DNA of 64,000 nt from the NCBI RefSeq assembly GCF_020733635.1, contig NZ_JAJFZL010000001.1, positions 4,774,001-4,838,000 of the forward strand, in the 5' to 3' direction. Positions 36,064 through 44,956 of the stretch are shown here, in pieces. Numbering within the stretch: the first letter of the stretch is position 1; each line of letters starts with the position of its first letter. The position numbers and the translations under genes are program-made. The notes under the pieces are model-generated. The model ran no database searches and had not been told where the DNA came from. It saw only the letters and a program-made list of their open reading frames with translations. The DNA is from Nocardia spumae (lineage in GTDB: Bacteria; Actinomycetota; Actinomycetes; Mycobacteriales; Mycobacteriaceae).

Positions 36064-37098
36064 GCGAACATCCTTCCAGCAGGATCGATGATCCTGCCAA
36101 GTCGGTGTCCACTACTCAGGGTGAACCTCACAGGGCCTCCGGTACAGCTAGGTGCCCTCTACCTGACACAACCCCTCGGGATAGGGGGACGCGTTCAACT
36201 CGACCCGGGTGCGTGGGGGTGCTGGCCTCCACCGCCGCCGGAGTTCGTGCTAGTAAACCGCATCGGGTTCACTGCCAAGATCCCCGATACTCAGCTCGTC
36301 GGCGAGCACATCGACAACTGGGTGGAGTGCTTTATGTCCTGGCTGGATCTGCTCACGGGTCAGCATGTGACAACCGTGGGGTACCGACCACCGCGGCAGG
36401 CCATGAATCGAACATGCTTGTATGTGCGCGAGCCCGACGGATCGCTGACATCTGAGTATGTTTTTCGCCCCTTTCCACCGGTCTACGAAGATCTGGGTCA
36501 CGTTGTAGCGACAACGGAATTGCTCGAACACAGTTGCGCACTGGCCGGTGACAACGAACAAGTACCGATGGCATGGACATTGCTCCGCGACGCCCGCGCA
36601 CTCCATCGAGTTACACAAACGCGCCGAGCGGCTGTCGAATGCGGTAGCGCTGTTGAAATGGCAGCCAAGGCGCTCGTGGACAGGCGCAACATCACTATCA
36701 AGAGGCCCAAGCCGACGCTCGGCACATTTCTCTTCGCCCTCCGTGACGACGACTATCCGCTGCCGATTGACTTCGAATCCGCAGTTCTCGACGTGCGAAA
36801 CCGCGAGGTCCACATGCTCCCAGGCTGGGGATCGGTCAGCAAGGCTGAATCACTCCGGATGCTCGAGATCGCCACGATCCTTGTCGAAGATGCCTTCCCG
36901 TTCCCCCGCGGTATCAAGCGCGTGTGGTGAGATTCTCGACCATTCGGCCACATCCGTACCGCTTGGCGAATACCGAGGGGACAGGTTCGGGCCGGCCTGT
37001 CCCTTCGAATGAGTCCGTTCCAATTTCAGGGTCTTTGTTGACCTCCAAGGGGCAAAAATCCGGATCGAGGCGCGGCTAACGCGAAAGATTGACGATCA

Positions 37099-37668
37099 TC
37101 AATAATACTCGATCGCCACGACCGGCTCCGTAGAAGTCGTGAACAGATTCCCTGTCTGTTGCATCAGCGGATGCACCACGCCCTTCGGCTTCCCCTCCGC
37201 CGTGAGATATTCCGAATTGAACCACACCTGCTCCACCTCCCCCACCGTGATGCCGTGATCACCGTTCAGATCAATCCGCGTCACCAACCGGCAACTCAGC
37301 GAACCGATCCCAGAAGGCACGACTGGTCCGTACGGTGAGGCATCGCGATCCAATTCGAGGCCGCAGGACGCCAATTTCTCGACTGGATCGACCACTGGGT
37401 ACTTCGAATAGCGCGCACCCAATTTCCACACCGAGTCCAACTGCTCGATGGTCGGTACCGTCACCGTGAATCCGTCGGCTGTCAGCAGATTCTCGTACGT
37501 CCGCCACTGCTTGAGCACCGCTATCGCCACCTGCTGAGGCTTCGTGGACACCGATGTCAGGTTGGACACCGGAATCAGGTTGGCAGTTCCGGTCTGGTCC
37601 TTCGTGCCGATCAGATAGGCGATGCGCGGCGCCAGTAACCGGTGTGCCAGGTCAACCGAGTCTGCCAT
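37099..37668 (-). CDS. Flavin reductase-like FMN-binding split-barrel protein
   Basis: A 189-residue protein of the flavin reductase-like family. PRIAYLIGTKDQTGTANLIPVSNLTSVSTKPQQVAIAV near the N-terminus and TYENLLTADGFTVTVPT after it are the FMN-binding signature. Such proteins reduce flavins or act on small molecules with bound FMN. Its start lies 17 bases inside the end of the XRE-TPR gene, so it is translated from the same mRNA and probably controlled by that regulator. No specific substrate can be given. Confidence 0.85.
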   Translation of the reverse strand: MADSVDLAHRLLAPRIAYLIGTKDQTGTANLIPVSNLTSVSTKPQQVAIAVLKQWRTYENLLTADGFTVTVPTIEQLDSVWKLGARYSKYPVVDPVEKLASCGLELDRDASPYGPVVPSGIGSLSCRLVTRIDLNGDHGITVGEVEQVWFNSEYLTAEGKPKGVVHPLMQQTGNLFTTSTEPVVAIEYY

Positions 37669-39031
37669 CGTCCACCCTCGTCATTGTCGTTTCCATCACG
37701 AACGATCGGATGGCTTCCTGCATCGTTCGGCTGTCGGAACTGGCTGCCGCCGGGTGCGCCCCCAGATCGCTCTGTATCTCTCGGACGGCGGCGTGGAATT
37801 GCGGCAGGTGTTGAACCGCAGGGACTTTCAGAGTTGGTTGCAGAGTGTCGCAAGCTGCACGCGGGCCTTCGAGATGCAAGCGCGCCCGCGCAAGATGTGT
37901 CTGCGCCAACGTCAGGGTGACCGGCCACGAAGAGGCCGGGTTCGGCCGATAGCAACCGATCACGGCCTCCGCTTCTCGCTGGGTGTTCGCCCAGTCCCCC
38001 AGTGCGGCGAATGTCGTCGCGTCGTAGTAGTGCTGGCGCGCCGAGGAGAAACTGAAGATCGGCCCGAAATCGGCCAACTCGTTGGTGCCGGGCAAGCATT
38101 CCCGTTGATTGCGAGCAACCTTCACCGCAGCAAGCGCAGATTCGCAGTTGCCGCACTGTGCATGAGCGCGAGCTTCGAGGCCGCCCAGTCGCAGACCGGC
38201 GATACCGTAATCGACACCAGCCCTGTCGACCTCGCGCAATACCTGCTCGGGCCGACCCCACCAGGATGCAATCATCGCCCGAGTGCAGAACACCCAGGTC
38301 AGCAGCGAGCGGTGGCCGGCAAGTTCGGCGAACCTGCCCGCTGCCCTCGTCTGAGTCATCGCGGCTTGCGGTTCGGCGAGATCGTGCGAGACCGAGGCGA
38401 GCAATACGCAGGTGGCGGAGAAGAGGACGTACAAATCACGAAGATCGGTGACCCGACCAGTCCGGTGAATCGCCGCTGCGATCTGATCACGGAGAGCAGT
38501 GAGCCTGACGAAGATCCGGCAGACATCTGGATCGACCGCATAGTCCGACGCCAGCCGGTACAGGTCTTCGGCCGCATCGCGAAGCGAATCCGGATCCACC
38601 GGGGACCGCTCGACCGCGTTCATCAACTCCGCCGACTCTCGCGCGGAATGGTTCACGATGCCGGCGACACCTAAGCCGCCGGTCAGCGCGGATGTGCCCA
38701 ACACTCGCAGTGCTTCTCGGCGTTTCGTGGGATCACCCCCATCGTGTAGCTGGGATTCCGACCCGGCATCAACATGATCGTGTCTGACAACGTCGACGAC
38801 TTCAGACGCCAACTGCTTGAAACGAGCCTCCTGCTCATCATCAAGCCTCTTGCGGGCGGTGTCCATGCACTCGGAGTACCTCGCGCCCAACGCGATATCC
38901 GCACCCCGGCGTTCCCATTTACCGACCGCCTCGACAGAGCATCCGATCCTGTCGGCGAACTGAACCTGGGTGTCCCGCAACGCTGCTCGCAGCGCAGCGA
39001 CCTCGATCCCCGTCCAGGTAATGATCGTCAT
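37652..39031 (-). CDS. XRE-type regulator with TPR-like helical domain
   Basis: A 459-residue protein: an HTH at residues 8-60 (LRAALRDTQVQFADRIGCSVEAVGKWERRG), a linker, and a long all-helical region (residues 140-430) with repeated Ala/Leu pairs characteristic of TPR-like sensor domains in actinobacterial regulators. The ATG at 39031 is preceded by GGAGGGGAG. It is divergent from the gene at 39192 and cotranscribed with the flavin reductase-like gene. Signals bound by this class are often peptides or small molecules; here the signal is unknown. Confidence 0.85.
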   Translation of the reverse strand: MTIITWTGIEVAALRAALRDTQVQFADRIGCSVEAVGKWERRGADIALGARYSECMDTARKRLDDEQEARFKQLASEVVDVVRHDHVDAGSESQLHDGGDPTKRREALRVLGTSALTGGLGVAGIVNHSARESAELMNAVERSPVDPDSLRDAAEDLYRLASDYAVDPDVCRIFVRLTALRDQIAAAIHRTGRVTDLRDLYVLFSATCVLLASVSHDLAEPQAAMTQTRAAGRFAELAGHRSLLTWVFCTRAMIASWWGRPEQVLREVDRAGVDYGIAGLRLGGLEARAHAQCGNCESALAAVKVARNQRECLPGTNELADFGPIFSFSSARQHYYDATTFAALGDWANTQREAEAVIGCYRPNPASSWPVTLTLAQTHLARARLHLEGPRAACDTLQPTLKVPAVQHLPQFHAAVREIQSDLGAHPAAASSDSRTMQEAIRSFVMETTMTRVDDGRLG

Positions 39032-39191
39032 CTCTCGGCGTTCTCCCCTCCGCTGCAGTACCGCCACGGTACGAGCTCCGTACGAGTTCGGTGAGTCCTT
39101 CGATTGCGTCAACGCGGCAAAGCTGAAACCAATCATCGCAGACCAGCGAAGGTGCCGTTCGACCTTCGCCACAGAACCGGAGGCGACCGAA

Positions 39192-39542
39192 ATGCCCGCA
39201 CCCGCAATCGAAACCAGCGACCGTGAACCGACCGGCGTGGATCCGACCGCCACTGGCACCGACGTGGCCGATGATCACTCGAACCAGCAACTACCGAAGC
39301 TCCCTACCCGGCGCACGAACAACCAGTCGATGGCAGCCACGTTGCGGCTCTGGCACACAAGGAATATCGACCTCCTGGAGCGCGTCGCGGCCGGCCTCCG
39401 TCATCTCGGCCCTCCGGCAGCGTGCAAGAGCGCCGCTCCCGTCCGCGGGCGTGCCCACGCGACGCATGTGATGGCCGACCACGCCACCCACAACTGCGCC
39501 CGATTCCGCCTCGCAGCCCAGTACATCGAAGCCCACCAGTGA
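39192..39542 (+). CDS. Small hypothetical protein
   Basis: A 116-residue protein with a disordered N-terminus of Thr/Asp/Pro, then a helical part (MAATLRLWHTRNIDLLERVAAGLRHLG) and a C-terminal HATHVMADHATHNCARFRLAAQYIEAHQ with several His. No family is recognised. Such genes are commonly divergent from XRE-TPR regulators in Nocardia and Streptomyces. The ATG at 39192 is the first plausible start; the longer frame overlaps the regulator gene antisense. Confidence 0.6.
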   Translation: MPAPAIETSDREPTGVDPTATGTDVADDHSNQQLPKLPTRRTNNQSMAATLRLWHTRNIDLLERVAAGLRHLGPPAACKSAAPVRGRAHATHVMADHATHNCARFRLAAQYIEAHQ

Positions 39543-39598
39543 CCACCGGCCCGTGCCCGTTCGATCGCGGCACGTCGATACGCGGAGGGACAAGCACT

Positions 39599-39922
39599 TT
39601 GACAGAACCGAGCACATCACGACGAACGATTGCTCTCCTGCACAGCGACCATGATCCGGACACATACGAAGCACTGACGCGGCAGCACCGACTGGATGTC
39701 GTCTACACCGTGTACACCGACGCCCTCGCCGTCCTGGCCGCACTGATCGTCGTCCAATACACCTTCGAATACGCCGCGGACACGGTCGTGATCCCACACC
39801 TCGGCGCTCTCGAGGACGGCTCGCCGTGGTGGGCGATCACCCAGGTCACCGATCTGGTCACGGACACACGGAATTATCCCAAGCTGCCGGCCCCCGTTCC
39901 AGAAACGGGGCGCGAACTGTGA
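39599..39922 (+). CDS. Small hypothetical protein with TTG start
   Basis: A 107-residue protein beginning LTEPSTSRRTIALLHSDHD with TTG at 39599, supported by GGAGGG at 39584-39589. The middle (YEALTRQHRLDVVYTVYTDALAVLAALIVVQYTFEYAADTVVIPHL) resembles the N-terminal part of serine recombinase-like or similar small actinobacterial proteins, without catalytic residues I can identify. Its stop overlaps the next start (GTGA). Function is unknown. Confidence 0.65.
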   Translation: MTEPSTSRRTIALLHSDHDPDTYEALTRQHRLDVVYTVYTDALAVLAALIVVQYTFEYAADTVVIPHLGALEDGSPWWAITQVTDLVTDTRNYPKLPAPVPETGREL

Positions 39923-40011
39923 TCACACTCGGACTCGTCGTTGCGATCGGTCTGCCACTGACCGTGCTGATTCTGGCCGTCATGCTGCCAGAACGACGAG
40001 ACAAACCATAA
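39919..40011 (+). CDS. 30-residue single-pass membrane peptide
   Basis: Starts GTG at 39919, overlapping the preceding stop by four bases, and encodes a hydrophobic segment (LGLVVAIGLPLTVLILAVML) followed by a basic tail PERRDKP. A near-identical but frameshifted DNA copy lies at 58977. The coupling and the duplication support it as a real small gene of unknown role. Confidence 0.55.
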   Translation: MITLGLVVAIGLPLTVLILAVMLPERRDKP

Positions 40012-40066
40012 GTCGCCGCGATCCTGCGAAACCTTTGACCTCGACGGTGTCGCGCGAAGCGACGGC

Positions 40067-41263
40067 TCAGGTTGCCGCCTTCTTGATTCGTGCGCCGAGC
40101 GCGTCCAGTTCGTCGAGGACGAGACCGGCGCCCCATACCTGTTCCCTCTTCCGATTCGTCAGGGGGCGTAGGACTCCCGCCTCGTGCAGCCGATCGATGG
40201 CGGCGTAAGTACTGCTCGTGCTGAGCCGGAACCGGTCCGAGACGTCTTCCGCGGTGATGACGGGCATGGCGATCAACGACGCCATGATCTTGGCGGCTGC
40301 GCTGTGGCTGCGCACCGGACCTGTCAACTCGCGCCACTGTTCTGGAATGGCGGCGAGATAACTTGCGGTCTTGCGGGATTGAGAGGCAGCTATGCGTGAA
40401 CCGGCTGTGAACGAGTTCATCAAGGGTTCCGGGTCGCCGCTTCGGTACGCGGACAGATCGTCGAAGTAGCGATCCCGGTGGGCCACAAGTGCCGAGGCCA
40501 ACGGAACCACAACCGTGTTCGTCACAGCTCGCCGCCGGAGCACGCTGTTGATGAGCGCTCGACCGATACGGCCGTTGCCATCGGTGAACGGGTGGATGGA
40601 TTCGAACTGGGCATGAGCGATCGCAGCTTGAGCCAGTGCGGGGATGTCGTCCCGGTTGGCGTACCTGATGAGGTCTTGCAGGTATTCATCGACGGTTTCC
40701 GGCGGCGGAGGAACGTACAGGGCGTCGCGTGGGGAGTACTTGCTGCCTCCGATCCAGTTTTGCATGTCGCGAACTCGTCCCGCGTAGTCGCCGTCCGCCG
40801 GGTCGTCCCGCATGAGTTCGCGGTGGGCGGCCGTCAGGTCGGCCAGTTCGACCCTCCGGGTGCTGGTGACCTTGGTCAGAAGTGCGTCGGTGGCGGTCGT
40901 AGCGGCGACCATCGACGTGGCTGATGGGTTGGCTTTCACGCCGTGCAGCGCTCGAGCATAGTCGTCGACCGCGGCGTCGATCTCCTCGATCCGGGATGAG
41001 GCAACACATTCGGTGCGCAGCAGAAGAGTGCCGAGAGCACCGAGTACAGCCGGGTGCTCGGCGTCGAGTGCGGTAATTTCCTGCAACGCCGCTTCCATGT
41101 CCGCGGAGAGGCGCGAGGGCAGTTGAACCTCGGAGTCCGCGATGAACGGGGGGAGGTTGACCGCGACTTCCCGCACGGTCCGGTCCTCGCGGGTTCCGCC
41201 TCTGAACTGCTGGTGCCACGGGACCACCCGGCGCTCGTGCGGGGGCCAGCCTGCGTCTGCCAT
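40067..41263 (-). CDS. Fic/DOC domain protein with C-terminal winged HTH
   Basis: A 398-residue Fic protein. The active motif HPFTDGNGRIGR (residues about 222-233) is intact, so it can transfer AMP or another nucleotide to a target. An N-terminal helix carries SSRIEEID near residue 90, similar to the class II inhibitory motif S-x3-E-(G/N) but with Glu in the final position. The C-terminal 70 residues form a winged HTH (VITAEDVSDRFRLSTSSTYAAIDRL). The ATG at 41263 is immediately downstream of a repeated operator, which the HTH may bind. It may be a stress or defence effector; this is inferred from island context. Confidence 0.9.
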   Translation of the reverse strand: MADAGWPPHERRVVPWHQQFRGGTREDRTVREVAVNLPPFIADSEVQLPSRLSADMEAALQEITALDAEHPAVLGALGTLLLRTECVASSRIEEIDAAVDDYARALHGVKANPSATSMVAATTATDALLTKVTSTRRVELADLTAAHRELMRDDPADGDYAGRVRDMQNWIGGSKYSPRDALYVPPPPETVDEYLQDLIRYANRDDIPALAQAAIAHAQFESIHPFTDGNGRIGRALINSVLRRRAVTNTVVVPLASALVAHRDRYFDDLSAYRSGDPEPLMNSFTAGSRIAASQSRKTASYLAAIPEQWRELTGPVRSHSAAAKIMASLIAMPVITAEDVSDRFRLSTSSTYAAIDRLHEAGVLRPLTNRKREQVWGAGLVLDELDALGARIKKAAT

Positions 41264-41272
41264 AGCTCCTCC

Positions 41273-41329
41273 GAAACTCGGAATAGCGGTTCTATTATTC
41301 CGAGTTTCATCTTAAACTCGGAATAGCGG
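41273..41329 (-). promoter_or_regulatory. Triple operator upstream of the Fic gene
   Basis: The 12-base element AAACTCGGAATA occurs at 41274-41285 and 41314-41325, and in inverted orientation at 41296-41307. The first two elements form a perfect inverted repeat of 12-base arms. It starts 10 bases upstream of the Fic start codon, so binding would block its promoter. Autoregulation by the Fic protein's HTH is inferred. Confidence 0.65.
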
Positions 41330-41404
41330 GCTGCCTAATCCGACTTACCCGGGGCGACGCCGCGCTTCAGGCCGCTACCCGCCGAACGAACGTCAGCGGT
41401 CGTA

Positions 41405-42910
41405 TCACCCGAGCAGCGCGACCTTGGCGAACACGCGCGCACCGTCCGTCGGTTCGAACTGCGGGTCGAGACGATTCGCGCGCCGCAGCAGACCGAGCCG
41501 GTCGAGCATGTATCGCACGTGCCGGGTGCCCGTGAGCGCGTCGGCCGAGGTGCATCGAATATCGTCCGCGGAGGACCAGCCGAGCGCGGTCAACGATTGC
41601 GCGGTGACATCGGCGGGCACCACAGCGCCGCCCGCGATCGCAGAGAGGTAGAAGAGCCCGGCCTCTCGTTCGAAGGTGCCGCGCGCCAGGTCGGGGGTCT
41701 TCATGGCGATATGTCGCCACAAGGCGACCGGATCGTCCCGCAATGCCTGACCCTTCTTCGTGACATGCAGCCGCCCACGATGTTTGCGAATCAACCCCAA
41801 TTTCTGTGCCGACTCGCGCAGGTCCAGCACCTGTGGCGTCAGATCCTCCCGGTTACCCTTGCCGATCCAATGCTCATCCATCCCCAACTCGGTGAACACG
41901 GCCGAGACGACGCGGGGCGGCAAGTAACCTGCTTGCGTCAACACGACCCCGTCGGCACCGACGTGGCCGAGCAGACACCGATAAGGCCACACGGCACGCT
42001 CAGCCCACTCCGCATCGATCTGCACCGGACGATCGAATTCGGCGCGCCCGATGAGTGTCAGCAGTTTTCGCCGTGCGGTGGACGCCGGCATCCGAGCCCA
42101 CAGCGCCGCCAGTGCCGGGGACCCGTCGAGCACCGCGCCGACATTGCCATCCGGTCTGGGCGCACCTTCGCCGAGACCGAATTCCGTGAGGATGGAATTG
42201 ATTTCGTCGATCTCGAACGGTGTGGGGCGGAAGTGGTCAAGGTCGACGTCCCCATAACACTCATGGAACGTCCGCAACGCTTCGACATGATCGGGATGCG
42301 CGACATCGGATGCGGCGGCCACGAGTTCGTATCCGTCGATCCCGCCGCAGTCCTCGGGTGGGCCCGGACGCCGCCCGGCCGTGCAGACCGCTCGAGGAGT
42401 GGCGGCGGTGCGCGGCAATACCGCCTCGAGCACGAACACATGCAGCCAGTCGTCACCGAAGTCATAGCAATAGGACAGTTGATCGCCGGGATCGGTCAGC
42501 AGCTCATCCAGACGGACACGCTCCTCCGGAACCCCGCCGTCATCCTCTTCGACCATGAACGGGCACAGGTAGCGTTCGACGTCGAGCCCGTGATAGTCGG
42601 CGCCGCTGCGGAATTCGTGCAGATGACTGTCCGTCCAGCCGAAGGCGGCTTGGATCACCTCGTGAAGTTCGTCGAGGAACAGATCCGACGACAGCTCCAG
42701 CCGACGCCACAACGGCGGTGTGGCATCCCGCAGATCCACCCGCACCCGATAAGTCACCGAATCGAGTCGGCGCGGACCTCGCTGCGAGGGAACCGGCTGG
42801 TCGAGTAGATCCGTGACCACCGGCCAGGCCGAAGCAGTGCTGTCTCTACGCTCCTGTGATCCGGCGATCGGTGGGTTGCTCTCGTCTCGGAACTCGCCCC
42901 GGTCGGTCAC
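41405..42910 (-). CDS. Plasmid pRiA4b ORF-3-like protein
   Basis: A 501-residue protein. Residues 45-220 match the pRiA4b ORF-3/IS1096 TnpR-like domain (YRVRVDLRDATPPLWRRLELSSDLFLDELHEVIQAAFGW, then YCYDFGDDWLHVFVLE). The remainder is a helical region ending in a winged-helix-like part (QKLGLIRKHRGRLHVTKKG) and is common in actinobacterial members. The function is unknown; family members frequently occur on plasmids and genomic islands. It is divergent from the WXG100 cassette. Confidence 0.85.
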   Translation of the reverse strand: MTDRGEFRDESNPPIAGSQERRDSTASAWPVVTDLLDQPVPSQRGPRRLDSVTYRVRVDLRDATPPLWRRLELSSDLFLDELHEVIQAAFGWTDSHLHEFRSGADYHGLDVERYLCPFMVEEDDGGVPEERVRLDELLTDPGDQLSYCYDFGDDWLHVFVLEAVLPRTAATPRAVCTAGRRPGPPEDCGGIDGYELVAAASDVAHPDHVEALRTFHECYGDVDLDHFRPTPFEIDEINSILTEFGLGEGAPRPDGNVGAVLDGSPALAALWARMPASTARRKLLTLIGRAEFDRPVQIDAEWAERAVWPYRCLLGHVGADGVVLTQAGYLPPRVVSAVFTELGMDEHWIGKGNREDLTPQVLDLRESAQKLGLIRKHRGRLHVTKKGQALRDDPVALWRHIAMKTPDLARGTFEREAGLFYLSAIAGGAVVPADVTAQSLTALGWSSADDIRCTSADALTGTRHVRYMLDRLGLLRRANRLDPQFEPTDGARVFAKVALLG

Positions 42911-43005
42911 CCGGCGAGGATACCGAGAGGCGTGCGGCGGCGGCAGTGGAGCCGCACCTCAACCTGCGATGGACCGGCAGTCGGCTGATCACTTAGCATG
43001 ACGGC

Positions 43006-43350
43006 ATGAGTGAGAGCGGGGGGAACGTTCCAGGTCCTGGCCAGTCGGTTTCGGTCGTTCCGGACCAGGTACGCGATGTCGGAACCTACATCTACGGTTT
43101 GGCCGATACCTTGTCCGGCGCATTGGATTCCGCGGCCAAGGAGGTTGCCGAGCTCCTGAACGACAGCTGGACCGGGGACTACGCCGACGAATTCTCCGAA
43201 GGCTGGGACGAAGTCCACGATGGGGGCCGTCAGATCTTCTCGGCCCTGACCACGATGGCCGAGAAGCTCGGCGTCACCGCCGAGACATTCGCCACCGTCG
43301 ACCAGGCCAGTGCCGACGCGCTCGGTATCCCGAAACTGAATTGGTCGTAG
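43006..43350 (+). CDS. WXG100-family type VII secretion target
   Basis: A 114-residue helical-hairpin protein with the W-x-G at SWTGDYADEFSEGWDEV near residue 55. WXG100 proteins form dimers that guide partner toxins to the ESX membrane complex. It is followed after one base by a second WXG100 gene and then by a toxin gene, so the three probably act as carriers and cargo. No ESX core genes are in the window. Confidence 0.88.
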   Translation: MSESGGNVPGPGQSVSVVPDQVRDVGTYIYGLADTLSGALDSAAKEVAELLNDSWTGDYADEFSEGWDEVHDGGRQIFSALTTMAEKLGVTAETFATVDQASADALGIPKLNWS

Positions 43351-43351
43351 C

Positions 43352-43654
43352 ATGGGTTCGCAATTCTCGGTCGACCTCGATCACCTCGACCAGATCGTTT
43401 CGCGGCTGTCCGGCCTGGCCGGCTTCATCGCCGACCACCTCACCGATATCGAACAACGCGTCGCTGCGCTGCAAGGCACCGGCTGGGAAGGCGTGGCAGC
43501 ACGCGCCTACGACGACGCGCACCGCGAATGGATCAGCGGGGCAAGAGAACTCGTCGACGGAGTCCGCGAGATGAGCGACTCTGCAAAGCAGGCGCACACG
43601 GCCTATACCCGCGCCCTGGATCTCAACGGCCGGATGCTGCAAAGTGGGCAATAG
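43352..43654 (+). CDS. WXG100-family type VII secretion target
   Basis: A 100-residue helical hairpin (GTGWEGVAARAYDDAHREW turn near residue 44) with charged ends. The toxin gene starts at the base after its stop. A related, N-terminally different copy lies at 63649 and precedes a second toxin-like gene, so the pair is a repeated module. Confidence 0.88.
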   Translation: MGSQFSVDLDHLDQIVSRLSGLAGFIADHLTDIEQRVAALQGTGWEGVAARAYDDAHREWISGARELVDGVREMSDSAKQAHTAYTRALDLNGRMLQSGQ

Positions 43655-44956
43655 ATGATCGTCGACTGGCAGACCTACTACGATGCCGCCAAGAAGTGCC
43701 AGGACCTCGCTACCGAACTACGTAAAGCAGATAAACCCGTCCACGATGCCGTCAAAGTTGACTGCAAAGGAATGGCCGGTGACGCGAACGGCTGCAAACA
43801 GTGGGGCGAGGCCTACGACAAATCCGCTCTACACACCCTGCAAGCCTCCGCAAGCCTCGCCAACGCCCTCACCAACTATGGCGCAGTTCTCTACGCCCAC
43901 GGCTACAACTGGGGCGTCGCCAACAAATCCAACCCGGCCCCACCGCGCCCCAACATCAGCCAGGTCGGCGATTACAAAGTCGACCTCACCGGCGCGAGTT
44001 CAGTCCACGACAACGGAGCCGGGTTCGAGCACAAAGGCGGCGTGAAAGCCTTCTTCGATGAACTCCTCACCGAAGTCGTCAACAAATTTCACAAATTACC
44101 CAATGGTGACGCAGCAAAACTGCAGACCGCGCACACGACCTGGAACACCTTCGCCAATCACCAAACCCTCACGGGCGCCTCGGCGAGCATCTCCGCCATC
44201 TCCGGCCTGTTCGACGGTATGGACAACGCCACCAATCGGCAACTGATCCAGGACCACTTCACCACTCTTCGAACCAGCGCCGACAACGTCGCGACCGGCG
44301 CCCAGAACATCGCCGCACCCATCAGCCGCTACCACGACGCCACTGTGTCCTTCGGCGACGACACCGCCAACAAGATCAATTGGCTCGAAGCCGGCATCGC
44401 CGCGGCCGCCGTGGCCGGTGTCGCGCTTGCCATCTTCACGGTCGGAATGAGCGTCGAAGCCGCCGGCGAGGGCATCGCCGCCGCTGTCACCGCCACCATC
44501 GGAGCTATCGAAGAAGCCTTCTCGTCGAGCGCTCTTGTCGAGATACTCGGCGTCACCACCCTCGCCATCGGCGCCGTCGCCACCGTCAAAGCCTTCGAGG
44601 CCGTACCGGTTGACGACCTCGAAAAAAACGCCGCCAAACTCGCTTCCATCATCGCCATGAAAGTCTTCATGGACGATTCGGAGGACATCAACCAGGACAA
44701 CCCGACGGGCGCCTTCACCACCGCGTCGATGACCACGAAGGTCAATAAGATTGCATCCCATTACGGTGTTCCTCCTCAAGCCGTGAGAGATGCTATTCAC
44801 AAAATCAAAGCCCAGGGCGCGTGGCGCGGCAACGGCGGCAGCAGAAATCCCGATATCGTAGTCGATCTGGAAGATGGCGAGGTATACGTCAAAATGCCTG
44901 ATGGATCGCCATCGGAGGATAGCATCGGCAACATATTGGATGAGCTGGAGGATTGA
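43655..44956 (+). CDS. ESX-type polymorphic toxin with C-terminal toxin domain
   Basis: A 433-residue protein. Residues 1-110 are helical, matching an ESX/LXG-like secretion N-terminus (MIVDWQTYYDAAKKCQDLATELRKA). A hydrophobic stretch near residues 245-315 suggests membrane insertion or passage. The C-terminal 75 residues (HYGVPPQAVRDAIHKIKAQ, then RNPDIVVDLEDGEVYVKMPDG) resemble compact polymorphic toxin nuclease-like domains whose class I cannot fix. The stop overlaps the next ATG by one base, as usual for a toxin-immunity pair. The C-terminal and immunity DNA is lower in GC than the N-terminal part. Confidence 0.75.
   Translation: MIVDWQTYYDAAKKCQDLATELRKADKPVHDAVKVDCKGMAGDANGCKQWGEAYDKSALHTLQASASLANALTNYGAVLYAHGYNWGVANKSNPAPPRPNISQVGDYKVDLTGASSVHDNGAGFEHKGGVKAFFDELLTEVVNKFHKLPNGDAAKLQTAHTTWNTFANHQTLTGASASISAISGLFDGMDNATNRQLIQDHFTTLRTSADNVATGAQNIAAPISRYHDATVSFGDDTANKINWLEAGIAAAAVAGVALAIFTVGMSVEAAGEGIAAAVTATIGAIEEAFSSSALVEILGVTTLAIGAVATVKAFEAVPVDDLEKNAAKLASIIAMKVFMDDSEDINQDNPTGAFTTASMTTKVNKIASHYGVPPQAVRDAIHKIKAQGAWRGNGGSRNPDIVVDLEDGEVYVKMPDGSPSEDSIGNILDELED

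Larger units (their letters stand above)
34793..36130 (-). mobile_element. IS3-family insertion sequence, complete, 1,338 bp
   Basis: Terminal inverted repeats begin TGAGGTTCACCCTGA at the left (34793) and at the right end read on the other strand (36130), with 23 of the first 25 bases alike. The flanks carry the 3-bp direct duplication CAG (34790-34792 and 36131-36133). The element contains orfA and orfB with a -1 frameshift site and is inserted within a HEPN-type gene. Both frames are open, so it is probably active or only recently inserted. Confidence 0.92.
34675..36930 (+). pseudogene. HEPN-type gene interrupted by an IS3-family element
   Basis: The first 118 bases (34675-34792) encode MEEVEWQQ to the end of MTVHMP, and the rest (36134-36930) continues in frame with GPPVQLGALYL. 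Deleting the element and one copy of its CAG duplication restores a 304-residue open frame exactly. The ATG at 34675 follows GGGGAG. In the restored protein VRNREVHMLPGW carries Arg261-Asn and His266, the R-N-x3-H HEPN signature, preceded by a helix rich in Ala/Glu (AVECGSAVEMAAKAL). It is therefore a second HEPN-type gene next to the one at 33170. As it stands it should be inactive, unless the 3' part is translated from within the element. Confidence 0.75.

Noticed and set aside
36113..36930. A separate gene starting just right of the IS
   Set aside because: The frame joins in register to 34675-34792 once the element and one CAG are removed, so it is the second half of the interrupted gene.
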